The notes below the pieces were generated by a model. That model made no database searches. It saw only the letters and a list, made by a program, of their open reading frames with translations, and had not been told where the DNA came from. A stretch of 64,000 nucleotides of DNA, taken from the NCBI GenBank assembly GCA_964430935.1, contig CAYSHK010000057.1:1-64000 (forward strand), in the 5' to 3' direction. Source of the stretch: Thermopetrobacter sp964430935 (GTDB taxonomy: Bacteria; Pseudomonadota; Alphaproteobacteria; Rhizobiales; Aestuariivirgaceae). Positions within the stretch are counted from its first letter, which is position 1, and the number at the start of each line of letters is the position of its first letter. The translations under genes and the position numbers were made by a program. This document shows, in pieces, positions 1 through 9,402 of this stretch.

Positions 1-494
1 GCGATCTCCAGGGCGCGGCGGGCGATCTCCTCGGCGTCGCGGTCGGTGTCCATCATGGCCCGCGCCGCCGCCAGCGCGTAGGCCCCGCCGGAGCCGATCC
101 CGGCAACGCCGCCCTCCGGCTCCAGAACGTCGCCGTTGCCGGTCAGGACCAGGGTCGCGGTGGCGTCGGCGACGATCATCATCGCCTCGAGCCGGCGCAG
201 ATAGCGGTCGGTGCGCCAGTCCTTCGCCAGCTCCACGCAGGCGCGGGTGAGCTGTCCGGGATACTGCTCGAGTTTCGTCTCCAGACGCTCCAGCAGCGTG
301 AAGGCGTCCGCGGTCGCGCCGGCGAATCCGGCGATCACCCGGCCATCGGCCATCCGGCGCACCTTGCGTGCCGAGGCCTTGATCACGGTGTTGCCGAGGG
401 ACACCTGCCCGTCGCCGGCGATGACCACCCGGCCGTCCTTGCGCACCGAGAGGATGGTCGTGCCGTGCCAGCCGGGATCGGCGGAATGGGTCAT
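1..494 (-). CDS. hslV: ATP-dependent protease peptidase subunit HslV (partial, C-terminus off the left edge)
   Basis: HslV is the threonine peptidase of the two-component HslUV (ClpQY) protease, which degrades misfolded and regulatory proteins in the cytoplasm. About 164 codons are visible; the family is usually about 175-185 residues, so only the last 15 or so are lost. The chain begins MTHSADPGWHGTTILSVRK, and the catalytic threonine should be Thr12, exposed after an 11-residue propeptide is removed, as in other alphaproteobacterial HslV. The stretch VVIAGDGQVSLG follows, with GSGGAYALAAARA near the cut end. The ATG at 494 is the natural start. The partner hslU would be expected downstream, outside the window. 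A TPR lipoprotein lies 76 bp upstream on the same strand. Confidence 0.95.
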   Translation of the reverse strand, partial: MTHSADPGWHGTTILSVRKDGRVVIAGDGQVSLGNTVIKASARKVRRMADGRVIAGFAGATADAFTLLERLETKLEQYPGQLTRACVELAKDWRTDRYLRRLEAMMIVADATATLVLTGNGDVLEPEGGVAGIGSGGAYALAAARAMMDTDRDAEEIARRALEI

Positions 495-570
495 GATGGC
501 GGAAACTCCCCTTGCCAGTGTGCCTGCGGACGTGTCCTAGCACATCCCGCGGCCCGGCCGGAAGGCGGCA

Positions 571-1386
571 TCAGCCGTTCTGCAGCTTCTTCCACGTGTC
601 CGCGCTGCCGCCGAGCATCCGGCGCAGATAGGCCATGTTCGCCTCCACCTCGGCGGGGGAGAGGTCCTGAGAGGCGACATAGCGGGCCTCCCTGAAACGG
701 CCCTGGAGGCCCAGGGCGAGGGCCAGGTTCTGCCGGATGCGGGTCTCGTTGCGGCCCTTCGGCGAGGCGAGGGCCTTGCGCAGCAGTTGCTCCGCGCGTG
801 CGGGGTTGCCTTCCAGGATGTGGCTCAGGGCGATGTTGTTGACGACTTTCGGGTTGTCCGGCGAGGCCTTCAGGGCCAGAGCGTACTGCGCCCGGGCTTC
901 CGCGAAACGTCCCTGCGCGGCCAGCGCCGATCCCAGCGCGTTCAGCGTCTTCCAGTCGCGCCGCCCTCCCTGGACCATGGCGCGGAACACGCCCTCCGCC
1001 TGGACGGAGCGGCCGGCCTTCAGCATGGCGCGGCCCAGCCGGGCGCGCAGATCCATGTCGCCGGGGTGCAGGGAGACCAGCTTCTTCAGCACCGCGATCT
1101 GCTCGTCCTTCTGGTCGAGCAGCTCCAGCTGACGCGCATACTCCAGACCGGCGCGGATGTCCTTCGGGTCGCGCTTCCATCTGCGGGCCGCCGCGGCCGC
1201 CGCCTTCAGGGAGGGGCCGTCCCGCCGTTCCGCCGCGCCGAGGGAGCCCGTGGTCAGGCTTTCGTCCCCGCCGGCGGAATCGAACGTCTTGCAGGCGGAC
1301 AGTCCACCCGCCGCGAGAAGGACGATGCCGATGGCCGCCAGCCGTCGCGCCGTCGTCGAAGAAAGGAAGCTCGTTACCTGTGCCAT
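571..1386 (-). CDS. TPR-repeat lipoprotein, TadD-like
   Basis: The predicted protein has 271 residues. A lipoprotein signal covers residues 1-31, with an arginine pair, a hydrophobic core and the lipobox LSAC, so Cys32 should be lipidated and the protein membrane-anchored. The rest is helical with several tetratricopeptide-type repeats (for instance ALGSALAAQGRFAEARAQYA and NIALSHILEGNPARAEQLLR). This layout resembles TadD, the pilotin-like lipoprotein of Flp/Tad pilus assembly, but no other tad gene is nearby, so the specific role is uncertain. The start at 1386 is preferred over an upstream in-frame start at 1506 because it places the signal peptide at the N-terminus. It shares a 185-bp divergent promoter region with the aminopeptidase gene. 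Confidence 0.8.
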   Translation of the reverse strand: MAQVTSFLSSTTARRLAAIGIVLLAAGGLSACKTFDSAGGDESLTTGSLGAAERRDGPSLKAAAAAARRWKRDPKDIRAGLEYARQLELLDQKDEQIAVLKKLVSLHPGDMDLRARLGRAMLKAGRSVQAEGVFRAMVQGGRRDWKTLNALGSALAAQGRFAEARAQYALALKASPDNPKVVNNIALSHILEGNPARAEQLLRKALASPKGRNETRIRQNLALALGLQGRFREARYVASQDLSPAEVEANMAYLRRMLGGSADTWKKLQNG

Positions 1387-1459
1387 GCCCAGCCCCGTAC
1401 TCCTGTGCGGTGATCCCTGCAGCCCGCAACGATCCGCAGGCTGAATGCATTGTGGGGCG

Positions 1460-1507
1460 ACAGTTCTCAACAAACTGTTAACCATGTTCGTGAACCCTGC
1501 GTTCACG
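1460..1507. promoter_or_regulatory. Two 19-bp inverted repeats in a divergent promoter region
   Basis: ACAGTT-N7-AACTGT lies at 1460-1478 and CGTGAAC-N5-GTTCACG at 1489-1507. Both dyads are perfect, 19 bp long, with centres 29 bp apart. They sit between the lipoprotein gene (leftward, start 1386) and the aminopeptidase gene (rightward, start 1572). The binding factor is unknown. Confidence 0.5.
1467..1485 (+). promoter_or_regulatory. CtrA-like site
   Basis: The sequence TCAA-N7-TTAACCAT differs by one base from the CtrA consensus TTAA-N7-TTAAC and contains the extended half-site TTAACCAT. It overlaps the first of the two dyads in this divergent region. Confidence 0.4.
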
Positions 1508-1571
1508 GTTGCCAGGGGGAGGGAGAGGCCATACCTTGCAGCCCCTGCGGCATGACACGAAGGAGCCTGCG

Positions 1572-2969
1572 ATGATTCAGCCTTCCGAGGTTCTTCTCCC
1601 CGCGGAGCGGGCGCGGGATGCGCGTCCCGTCCGCCTTGTGCGTCCGGATGGTCTGGATGCCACGCTTGCGGCGCTCCCGCCGCGGCAGGCGGAGTGGGTC
1701 CGTGGTGCCGGCTTCCGCGCCGCTTCCGGCGAATGCCTTCTCGTGCCGGGGGACGACGGGGCGCCGGCCATGGCCCTTGCCGGAACGGGGGACGGGGACA
1801 TGGCCTCGCTGGCGCATGGCGCGCTGGCCATGAAGCTCCCCGGCGGGATCTGGCGTTTCGAAGCGGACGGGGAAATCCCGCCCGCGGACCTTCTGGCCCT
1901 GGGCTGGGTGCTGTCCGCCTACCGGTTCACGGCCTACCGCAGCTCCGAACGTTCCCCGGCGCAACTTGCCTGCCCGGAGGATGCGGACCGGCGGGGCGTG
2001 CTCCTTCAGGCCGAGGCCGTCTGGCTGGCCCGCAATCTGATCAACACGCCGGTGGAGGATCTGGGCCCGGCCGATCTGGCGCGCCATGCGCGGGAGATGG
2101 CCGAGACCTTCGGCGGCCGTGTCACGGTGGTGGAGGGCGAGGCCCTCGAGCGCGGCTTCCCGCTGATCCATGCGGTCGGCCGGGCGGCACCGGCGGAGCG
2201 GGCGCCCCGCCTCATCGACATCGTCTGGGGGCGCGAGGACGCGCCGCGCGTGACTTTGGTGGGCAAGGGCGTGTGCTTCGACACCGGCGGCCTCAACCTG
2301 AAGCCCGATCGCGGCATGCTCCTCATGAAGAAGGACATGGGCGGCGCCGCGGCCGCCCTGGCCCTCGCCCGCATGGTCATGGCCGCGGAGCTGGACGTGC
2401 GGCTGCGGGTGCTCGTGCCGGCCGTGGAGAATTCCGTGGGCGGCGGAGCCATGCGCCCGTCGGACGTGATCCGTTCCCGCGCCGGCCTGACCGTGGAGAT
2501 CGGCAACACCGATGCCGAGGGGCGGCTCGTCCTGGCCGACGCCCTTGCCGCCGCCTGGGAGGAGGATCCCGCCCTGGTCGTGGATCTCGCCACACTGACC
2601 GGTGCGGCGCGTGTCGCCCTCGGGCCGGATCTGCCGGCCCTCTACTCCGGCGACGACGAACTGGCGGCGGAACTCGTGCGGACCGGCACGGAGATCGACG
2701 ATCCCCTCTGGCGCATGCCGCTGTGGCGGCCCTACGCGAAGGGGCTGGAATCCGACATCGCCGACACGGGCAACGTCACCTCCGACGGATTCGCCGGAAG
2801 CATCACGGCGGCCCTCTTTCTGGAAAAGTTCGTGAAGGATCCCCGGCGGTGGGTCCATCTGGACATCTACGGCTGGAATCCCTCCGGGCGCCCGGCCAGA
2901 CCGAAGGGCGGCGAGGCGCAGGCGGCAAGGACGCTTTTCACCATGCTGAAGGCGCGCCATGCGACCTGA
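1572..2969 (+). CDS. Leucyl aminopeptidase family protein (peptidase M17)
   Basis: This 465-residue cytoplasmic metallopeptidase should remove N-terminal residues from peptides. The metal and catalytic signatures of M17 are present: VGKGVCFDTGGLNLKP around residues 230-245, carrying the lysine and aspartate ligands, and the family hallmark NTDAEGRL near residue 312. The N-terminal region is the usual divergent M17 domain. An AGGAG ribosome site at 1560-1564 stands 7 nt before the ATG at 1572, which decides this start over one 63 bp upstream. The gene is transcribed away from the TPR lipoprotein. It is shorter than the roughly 500-residue E. coli PepA, matching the variant M17 enzymes common in alphaproteobacteria, so a pepA label is not certain. 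Confidence 0.9.
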   Translation: MIQPSEVLLPAERARDARPVRLVRPDGLDATLAALPPRQAEWVRGAGFRAASGECLLVPGDDGAPAMALAGTGDGDMASLAHGALAMKLPGGIWRFEADGEIPPADLLALGWVLSAYRFTAYRSSERSPAQLACPEDADRRGVLLQAEAVWLARNLINTPVEDLGPADLARHAREMAETFGGRVTVVEGEALERGFPLIHAVGRAAPAERAPRLIDIVWGREDAPRVTLVGKGVCFDTGGLNLKPDRGMLLMKKDMGGAAAALALARMVMAAELDVRLRVLVPAVENSVGGGAMRPSDVIRSRAGLTVEIGNTDAEGRLVLADALAAAWEEDPALVVDLATLTGAARVALGPDLPALYSGDDELAAELVRTGTEIDDPLWRMPLWRPYAKGLESDIADTGNVTSDGFAGSITAALFLEKFVKDPRRWVHLDIYGWNPSGRPARPKGGEAQAARTLFTMLKARHAT

Positions 2970-3054
2970 CGCAATGGTAAATTCTATCATTCCATGATAA
3001 TCGGCCAATAAAACGGTCTTCCCATTCGGTTGGAACGGTCACGAGGCTTGCGAC

Positions 3055-3741
3055 ATGCCCACCCTGCATCACTTTCCGCTGGATCCCTTCTGCCGCCGCG
3101 TCCGGCTGGCGCTGGGGGAGTATGCCGTCGTCACCACGATGGAGGAGGAGAGGCCCTGGGAGCACAGACCCGGTTTCCTGGCGCTCAATCCGGCGGGAGA
3201 GGTTCCCGTGTTCGTGGACGACGACGAAACGGTGGTCTGCGGTATTCTCGCCGTTTCCGAATATCTGGAGGAGGTCCACGGCGGAGGCGACCGCACGCTG
3301 CTTGGGGAGAGTCCCGCCGCGCGCGCCGAGACGCGGCGGCTGGTGTCCTGGTTCGACGGCCGCTTCAACCACGAGATCACCACGCCGGTGCTGATGGAGA
3401 AGGCCGTGCGCCGCTTCCTGCCTCCGGAGATGGGGGGCGGTCCGCCGGACATGGAACGGGTGCGCACCGCCATGAAGCGTCTGCCCGGCCATCTCGAATA
3501 CATCTCCCGGCTGGTCGAGGAGCGGGGGCTGCTGGCCGGCGAGCGGGTCACCATGGCCGATCTGGCCGCCGCGGCGCACGTCTCCGTTCTGGAGTATCTG
3601 GACGCCGTGCGCTGGGACGGCCACGAGACCGCGAAGCTGTGGTACCAGCGGATCAAGTCGCGCCCGTCCTTCCGCCCGCTTCTGGCGGACCGGGTGCGCG
3701 GCCTCAATCCGCCCGCCGTCTATTCCGAGCTTGACTTTTGA
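3055..3741 (+). CDS. Glutathione S-transferase family protein
   Basis: The protein has 228 residues with a thioredoxin-like N-terminal domain (about residues 1-80) and an all-helical C-terminal domain. The N-terminal LDPFCRRVRLAL stretch holds the usual active-site position, here with a cysteine. NPAGEVPVFVDDD carries the cis-proline that binds the glutathione backbone. DLAAAAHVSVLEYL is the typical helix of the second domain. It is a soluble conjugating or reducing enzyme whose substrate cannot be told from sequence. It lies 24 bp ahead of queG on the same strand, so the two may be co-transcribed. Confidence 0.88.
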   Translation: MPTLHHFPLDPFCRRVRLALGEYAVVTTMEEERPWEHRPGFLALNPAGEVPVFVDDDETVVCGILAVSEYLEEVHGGGDRTLLGESPAARAETRRLVSWFDGRFNHEITTPVLMEKAVRRFLPPEMGGGPPDMERVRTAMKRLPGHLEYISRLVEERGLLAGERVTMADLAAAAHVSVLEYLDAVRWDGHETAKLWYQRIKSRPSFRPLLADRVRGLNPPAVYSELDF

Positions 3742-3765
3742 CCCGCCCCCGGTTTGCCTCGCGGC

Positions 3766-4914
3766 ATGGGCGGAAGGAAGACCATCGAGGAGCGGATCCG
3801 GGAAAGGGCCCGCATGCAGGGGTTCGATGCCGTGGGCATCGCGCCGGCCCGCCTGTCCGCGGAGGAGGGGCGGCATCTGGAGGAATTCGTGTCCCTGGGG
3901 CTGCACGGAACCATGGAGTGGATGGCCGACACGCTTCCGCGCCGGAGGGATCCCACCGGGATGTGGCCGGACGCCCGCTCCGCCATCGTCTGCGCCATGA
4001 ACTACGGTCCACCCGCGGATCTGGATCCGCTGGGCAGGACGGAAAGACGCGACCGCGGCGTCGTCTCGATCTATGCCCTGGGCAGGGACTACCATGACGT
4101 CCTGAAGGGACGGCTGAAGCACGTGGCGCAATGGCTTGCCTCGCGCACGGGTGCCGATGTGAAGGTGTTCGTGGACACCGCGCCGCTCATGGAGAAGCGG
4201 CTCGCCCTGCGCGCCGGAATCGGCTGGGCCGGCCGCCATACCTGCATCGTGTCCCGGGAGTGGGGTTGCTGGCTGTTTCTGGGCGTGATCCTCACCTCCG
4301 CCGAACTGGAACCCGATCTGCCGGCCGGGAACCGCTGCGGCAGTTGCACCGCCTGTCTCGACGTCTGCCCCACCGGCGCCTTTCTCGGCCCCGGCCGCCT
4401 GGACGCCCGCCGCTGCATATCCTACCTCACCATCGAACACCGCGGCCCCGTCGAACGGGAGCTGCGTCCGCTCATGGGCAACCGCGTCTTCGGTTGCGAC
4501 GACTGTCTCGCCGTCTGCCCGTGGAACAAGTTCGCCCGCCCGGCCGGGGAGGAGCGCCTGCGTCCGCGCCCGGAACTGATCGACCCTCCGCTTGCGGAAC
4601 TGGCCGCCCTCGACGATGCCGCCTTCCGCGCGATGTTCGCGGGAACGCCGGTGCGGCGCGCCGGCCGCGACCGCTTCGTCGCCAACGTGCTCATCGCGAT
4701 CGGCAATTCCGGAAATGCCGGTCTCGCGGAGGCGGCGCGGGAGCGGCTCGCCGACGGCAGTCCGCTCGTGCGGGCCATGGCCGTCTGGGCGCTGTCCCGG
4801 TTGCTGCCGCGGCGGGCCATCGCGGAACTGGCGCACCGGATGCGTCCTGCGGAGGAGGACGCCATGGTGCTGGAGGAATGGCGGGCGGCACTGAAGGAGA
4901 GGGAACCCGCATGA
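3766..4914 (+). CDS. queG: Epoxyqueuosine reductase QueG
   Basis: QueG carries out the last step of queuosine biosynthesis, reducing epoxyqueuosine in the wobble position of tRNA, using cobalamin and two [4Fe-4S] clusters. The 382-residue protein has both ferredoxin-type motifs: CGSCTACLDVCPTGAF from about residue 191 and CDDCLAVCPWNKF from about residue 244. A HEAT-repeat-like tail follows. The ATG at 3766 is used; an in-frame TTG at 3754 would add four residues. The stop overlaps the start of the next gene by 4 bp (ATGA), so translation is likely coupled. Confidence 0.95.
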   Translation: MGGRKTIEERIRERARMQGFDAVGIAPARLSAEEGRHLEEFVSLGLHGTMEWMADTLPRRRDPTGMWPDARSAIVCAMNYGPPADLDPLGRTERRDRGVVSIYALGRDYHDVLKGRLKHVAQWLASRTGADVKVFVDTAPLMEKRLALRAGIGWAGRHTCIVSREWGCWLFLGVILTSAELEPDLPAGNRCGSCTACLDVCPTGAFLGPGRLDARRCISYLTIEHRGPVERELRPLMGNRVFGCDDCLAVCPWNKFARPAGEERLRPRPELIDPPLAELAALDDAAFRAMFAGTPVRRAGRDRFVANVLIAIGNSGNAGLAEAARERLADGSPLVRAMAVWALSRLLPRRAIAELAHRMRPAEEDAMVLEEWRAALKEREPA

Positions 4915-5804
4915 CGAAGCACATGCTGTTTCTGGGACTCGGATACGTCGCGCGGCACCTGGCCCGGCAGCTCGCCGGGAGGGGCTGGCGGATCTCCGGA
5001 ACCGCCCGCGACGCGGAGGGCGTGCGCCGGATCGGGGCGGAGGGCTGGAGCGGCTGGCTGTTCGACGGAACGGCCGCCCTTCCGCAACAGGCCTGGGAGG
5101 GCGTGACGCATGTCCTTTCGTCCGTCCCTCCGGGAGAGGAGGGCGATCCCGTGCTGGGGATGCTGGGAGGGGAACTGGCGCGCCGTGCGCAAGCCCTCTC
5201 CTGGGTGGGCTATCTCTCCACGGTCGGCGTGTATGGCGACCACGGCGGCGCCTGGGTGGACGAGGAGACGCCCCCCGCACCCGTCAGCGAAAGGGGGAGG
5301 CGTCGTCTTGCGGCCGAGCGCGCGTGGCTCGGACTGCACGAACGGACGGGTGTTCCCGTGCACGTCTTCCGTCTGCCCGGAATCTACGGCCCCGGCCGCA
5401 GCCAGCTCGAGAAGGTCGCGGAGGGGCGTCGCAAGGCCCTCGTGGTCAAGGAGGGACAGGTCTTCTCCCGCATCCACGTGGACGATCTGGTCGCGGCGCT
5501 GCTGGCTTCCATCGACCGTCCCCATCCGGGACGGATCTACAACGTGGTGGACGACGAACCGGCGCCGCCGCACGAGGTCACCCTCCATGCCTGCCGCCTT
5601 CTGGGCGTGGAACCTCCGCCGCGGGTGCCGTTCGAGGAAGCCGGGCTTTCGTCCATGGCCCGGTCGTTCTACGGCGAATCGAAACGGGTTTCCAACCGCC
5701 GCATCCGGGAGGAGCTGGGCTGGGAGCCCCGGTACCCCACCTACCGGGAGGGGCTGGCGGCCCTGGCCGCGCGGATGGACGTGGATGGCGGTGGCGGCGG
5801 CTGA
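4911..5804 (+). CDS. SDR / NAD(P)-dependent epimerase family protein (YeeZ-like)
   Basis: The protein has 297 residues. A Rossmann nucleotide-binding motif, FLGLGYVARHLARQL, opens the chain at residues 6-20, and the extended-SDR region WVGYLSTVGVYG carries the serine and tyrosine region of the active site. The pattern fits the YeeZ-like sugar-epimerase relatives whose substrate is unknown. The gene overlaps queG by 4 bp and is probably translated with it. It converges on the antiporter gene with a 30-bp gap. Confidence 0.82.
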   Translation: MTKHMLFLGLGYVARHLARQLAGRGWRISGTARDAEGVRRIGAEGWSGWLFDGTAALPQQAWEGVTHVLSSVPPGEEGDPVLGMLGGELARRAQALSWVGYLSTVGVYGDHGGAWVDEETPPAPVSERGRRRLAAERAWLGLHERTGVPVHVFRLPGIYGPGRSQLEKVAEGRRKALVVKEGQVFSRIHVDDLVAALLASIDRPHPGRIYNVVDDEPAPPHEVTLHACRLLGVEPPPRVPFEEAGLSSMARSFYGESKRVSNRRIREELGWEPRYPTYREGLAALAARMDVDGGGGG

Positions 5805-5834
5805 GCGGCGGCCCGCGGCCGGCGGCGGAGGATT

Positions 5835-7178
5835 TCAGTGGGCCTTCGCCTCCTCGCCGCCCTCCGGTTCCCGACCCGCGCCGTGGAAGCTGTAGCGCCC
5901 CACGAGCGCCTTCATGGTCAGCCCCTGCACGATGATCGAGAAGACGACCACCGCGTAGGTGGCGGTCAGAATGGCGGGCTTGTAGGCGTTGTCCGGCAGG
6001 GAGAGGGCCAGCGCCACCGATATGCCCCCGCGCAGGCCGCCCCACGTGAGGATGGCGATGGTGCCCTCCTCGAACTTCCGGCGGATGCGGAGCAGGCTTA
6101 TGGGGATGGCCACCGACACCAGCCGGGCGAACAGCACCATGGGAATGGCGAACAGCGCCAGCGGCAGATTGACCGCGTTCCAGCCGATCACCAGCACTTC
6201 CAGGCCTATGAGCAGGAAGAGGACGGAGTTGAGGATCTCGTCGAGCAGGGTCCAGAACTGGAAGACATGCTGCCGCGTCTTCTCGCTCATGGCGAAGCGG
6301 GCGCCATGGTTTCCGATCAGCAGGCCGGCGACCACCATGGCGATCGGCCCGGAGACGTGCAGGCGCAGGGCGATGGCATAGGTGACGAAGACCAGCGCCA
6401 GCGTGATCAGCACCTCGATGTTGTGCTCGTCGATGCGCCGCATCGCGGCATAGGCGATCAGCCCCGCGACGAGACCGAGAAGCGCACCGCCCAGCGCCTC
6501 GCCGGCGAACAGGCGCAGAACCGTTCCGCCGTTCACCTCGCCGGCCCCATGGGCCGCCCCCGCCGCGGTGTGGGCCGCCCCGTCGAGCCAGCCGGGATCC
6601 ACCGACATGGCGATGGTCAGCATGACCGTGAAGACGACCACGCCCACGCCGTCGTTGAACAGGGATTCGCCGGCGATCTTCGCCCGCAGCAGGCGGGGGA
6701 TGCGGATGGTCCTGAGAAGGCCGAGCACCGCCACCGGATCCGTGGGCGAAATCAGCGCGCCGAACACCAGGGCCCACACGAAGGGCATGCGCGGGCAGAA
6801 CCACTGCCCGAACCAGTAGATGCCGGCCGCCGTCACGAATGTGGAGATGAGCACTCCCAGCGTCGCCATCAGGCCGATGGCCCATTTCCGGGCCGCGAGC
6901 TCGGAGAAGTCCACGTGCACCGCCCCGGCGAACAGCAGCAGCGCCAGCATGCCGTTCATCAGCGCGTTGGCGAAGTCGATCTTGCGCAGCGCCGCTCCCA
7001 CCGTCTCCGCGATGCCCAGGGACGGCCAGATCAGATCCGCGACGACCATGAGGCCCGACGCCCCCAGCGCCATGATCACCAGGCCGATGGTGTGCGGCAG
7101 CTTCCACGTGACGTGGTTGAGGAAGCCGAAGAAGGCGGACAGGAGCAGAAGCAGGGCTGCGATCTCGAAGAAGGTCAT
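5835..7178 (-). CDS. Sodium:proton antiporter (CPA1/NhaP type)
   Basis: This 447-residue inner-membrane protein has about 12 hydrophobic segments and should exchange Na+ or K+ for H+. Typical CPA1 motifs are visible: SPTDPVAVLGLL, carrying the transport aspartate, and GESLFNDGVGVVVF. The C-terminal tail after the last span is short. The ATG at 7178 is preferred to an in-frame TTG 15 bp upstream. Its 5' side faces the glnK control region, so the two transcripts diverge. Confidence 0.9.
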   Translation of the reverse strand: MTFFEIAALLLLLSAFFGFLNHVTWKLPHTIGLVIMALGASGLMVVADLIWPSLGIAETVGAALRKIDFANALMNGMLALLLFAGAVHVDFSELAARKWAIGLMATLGVLISTFVTAAGIYWFGQWFCPRMPFVWALVFGALISPTDPVAVLGLLRTIRIPRLLRAKIAGESLFNDGVGVVVFTVMLTIAMSVDPGWLDGAAHTAAGAAHGAGEVNGGTVLRLFAGEALGGALLGLVAGLIAYAAMRRIDEHNIEVLITLALVFVTYAIALRLHVSGPIAMVVAGLLIGNHGARFAMSEKTRQHVFQFWTLLDEILNSVLFLLIGLEVLVIGWNAVNLPLALFAIPMVLFARLVSVAIPISLLRIRRKFEEGTIAILTWGGLRGGISVALALSLPDNAYKPAILTATYAVVVFSIIVQGLTMKALVGRYSFHGAGREPEGGEEAKAH

Positions 7179-7291
7179 GGCGTCTGGATACAACCGTCCG
7201 TCGGTCTTGGCCAGCCCCCGGAGGGTTTTTCCGGAGCCCGGAGAACGCCGGAATCCCCGGCCGGAGGGCTGTCTGATTTGACGTTACGTAA

Positions 7292-7339
7292 ATGCATAAA
7301 AATTATGCATAAAAATCATCATGCATAATAATTATGCAA
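7292..7339. promoter_or_regulatory. Tandem NtrC-type enhancer sites upstream of glnK
   Basis: Two 17-bp TGCA-N9-TGCA dyads, TGCATAAAAATTATGCA (7293-7309) and TGCATAATAATTATGCA (7322-7338), have centres 29 bp apart. NtrC sites follow TGCAC-type half-sites spanning 17 bp. Here the half-sites read TGCATA/TATGCA. They lie roughly 110-140 bp upstream of the likely transcription start set by the sigma-54 promoter, the usual enhancer distance. The rest of the 313-bp gap between 7179 and 7491 holds only that promoter and the leader. Confidence 0.7.
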
Positions 7340-7416
7340 AATAGTTAAGAGGCATTAACTTCGACGTTTCCTGAAATGCTCAATCGAATCAGTTGGTTGC
7401 GTGCATTTCGGTGTCC

Positions 7417-7432
7417 TGGCACGCCCCTTGTA
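7417..7432 (+). promoter_or_regulatory. Sigma-54 promoter of glnK-amtB
   Basis: TGGCACG-N4-TTGTA matches the -24/-12 consensus TGGCACG-N4-TTGCA except at one base. Transcription would start near 7443, about 50 bp before the glnK ATG. Confidence 0.85.
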
Positions 7433-7491
7433 AGGCATGTGGCGGTCTTTCGCGCAAGTCGGTTCGCGAGAGGGGAAAACAGGAGACGCAC

Positions 7492-7830
7492 ATGAAGTAC
7501 ATCATCGCAATCATCAAGCCGCATCGGCTGGAGCATGTCCGCGAGGCGCTCGCAGCCATCGGCATCGAGGGCATGACCGTGTCCGAAGTGAAGGGGCATG
7601 GCCGTCAGAAGGGCCACACGGAGGTCTATCGCGGCGCCGAATACGTCGTGAACTTCCTTCCCAAGGTGAAGATCGAGGTGGCCACCACCGAGGACATGCT
7701 CGACAAGGCGCTGGACGCCATCCGCGAGGCGGCCCAGACCGGCCAGATCGGCGACGGCAAGATCTTCGTCCTGCCCATCGAGAAGACCATTCGCGTGCGC
7801 ACCGGCGAAACCGACCACGACGCGCTTTGA
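7492..7830 (+). CDS. glnK: P-II nitrogen regulatory protein GlnK
   Basis: GlnK is the trimeric nitrogen sensor that blocks the AmtB channel when ammonium is plentiful and is released by uridylylation when it is scarce. At 112 residues it has the standard P-II length. The T-loop HTEVYRGAEYVVNF carries the uridylylated Tyr51. Also present are the ATP-binding EVKGHGRQKGH and the C-terminal TGQIGDGKIFV and RVRTGE. An AGGAG site at 7481-7485 precedes the ATG at 7492. The gene sits 20 bp before amtB in the classic nitrogen-regulated pair, controlled by the sigma-54 promoter and NtrC-type sites upstream. Confidence 0.97.
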   Translation: MKYIIAIIKPHRLEHVREALAAIGIEGMTVSEVKGHGRQKGHTEVYRGAEYVVNFLPKVKIEVATTEDMLDKALDAIREAAQTGQIGDGKIFVLPIEKTIRVRTGETDHDAL

Positions 7831-7850
7831 CAACCAGGGGAACGAACGAC

Positions 7851-9203
<1,353 letters not shown>

Positions 9204-9257
9204 GTCGTTTTCCGAACCATGCAGGCCGTCCACACGACCGGGGGCGGCGGATGGAGG

Positions 9258-9296
9258 CCCGCAGGGGGGACATCCCCCCTGCGGGTCTCTTCACTT
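9258..9296 (+). terminator. Rho-independent terminator after amtB
   Basis: A perfect 12-bp stem, CCCGCAGGGGGG (9258-9269) with CCCCCCTGCGGG (9274-9285), closes a 4-nt loop and is followed by the pyrimidine-rich TCTCTTCACTT. It lies 55 bp after the amtB stop. Confidence 0.85.
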
Positions 9297-9306
9297 TCCC
9301 GGTTGG

Positions 9307-9325
9307 TTTACGGACCCTTAACCGC
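9307..9325 (+). promoter_or_regulatory. CtrA-like site upstream of ftsK
   Basis: TTTA-N7-TTAACC differs from the CtrA consensus TTAA-N7-TTAAC at one base. It is 80-95 bp before the ftsK ATG. Confidence 0.45.
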
Positions 9326-9402
9326 CTATCCGGCACCATGTGATCCGGGTACGTCCCGCCCATGCACATGCATCACCCGAGGATCCGAACGGCCGCTCAG
9401 AC

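Noticed and set aside
1486..1504. LexA-type box (GTTC-N7-GTTC)
   Set aside because: The GTTC units are 11 bp apart, not seven.
1503..3008. Long minus-strand frame opposite the M17 aminopeptidase gene
   Set aside because: No motif, and composition typical of an antisense shadow; the plus strand has the M17 signatures.
7345..7359. Possible CtrA site TTAA-N6-TTAAC near glnK
   Set aside because: The spacer is six, not seven, and the place is within the NtrC/sigma-54 control region. A similar N6 case at 30110-30123 was rejected for the same reason.
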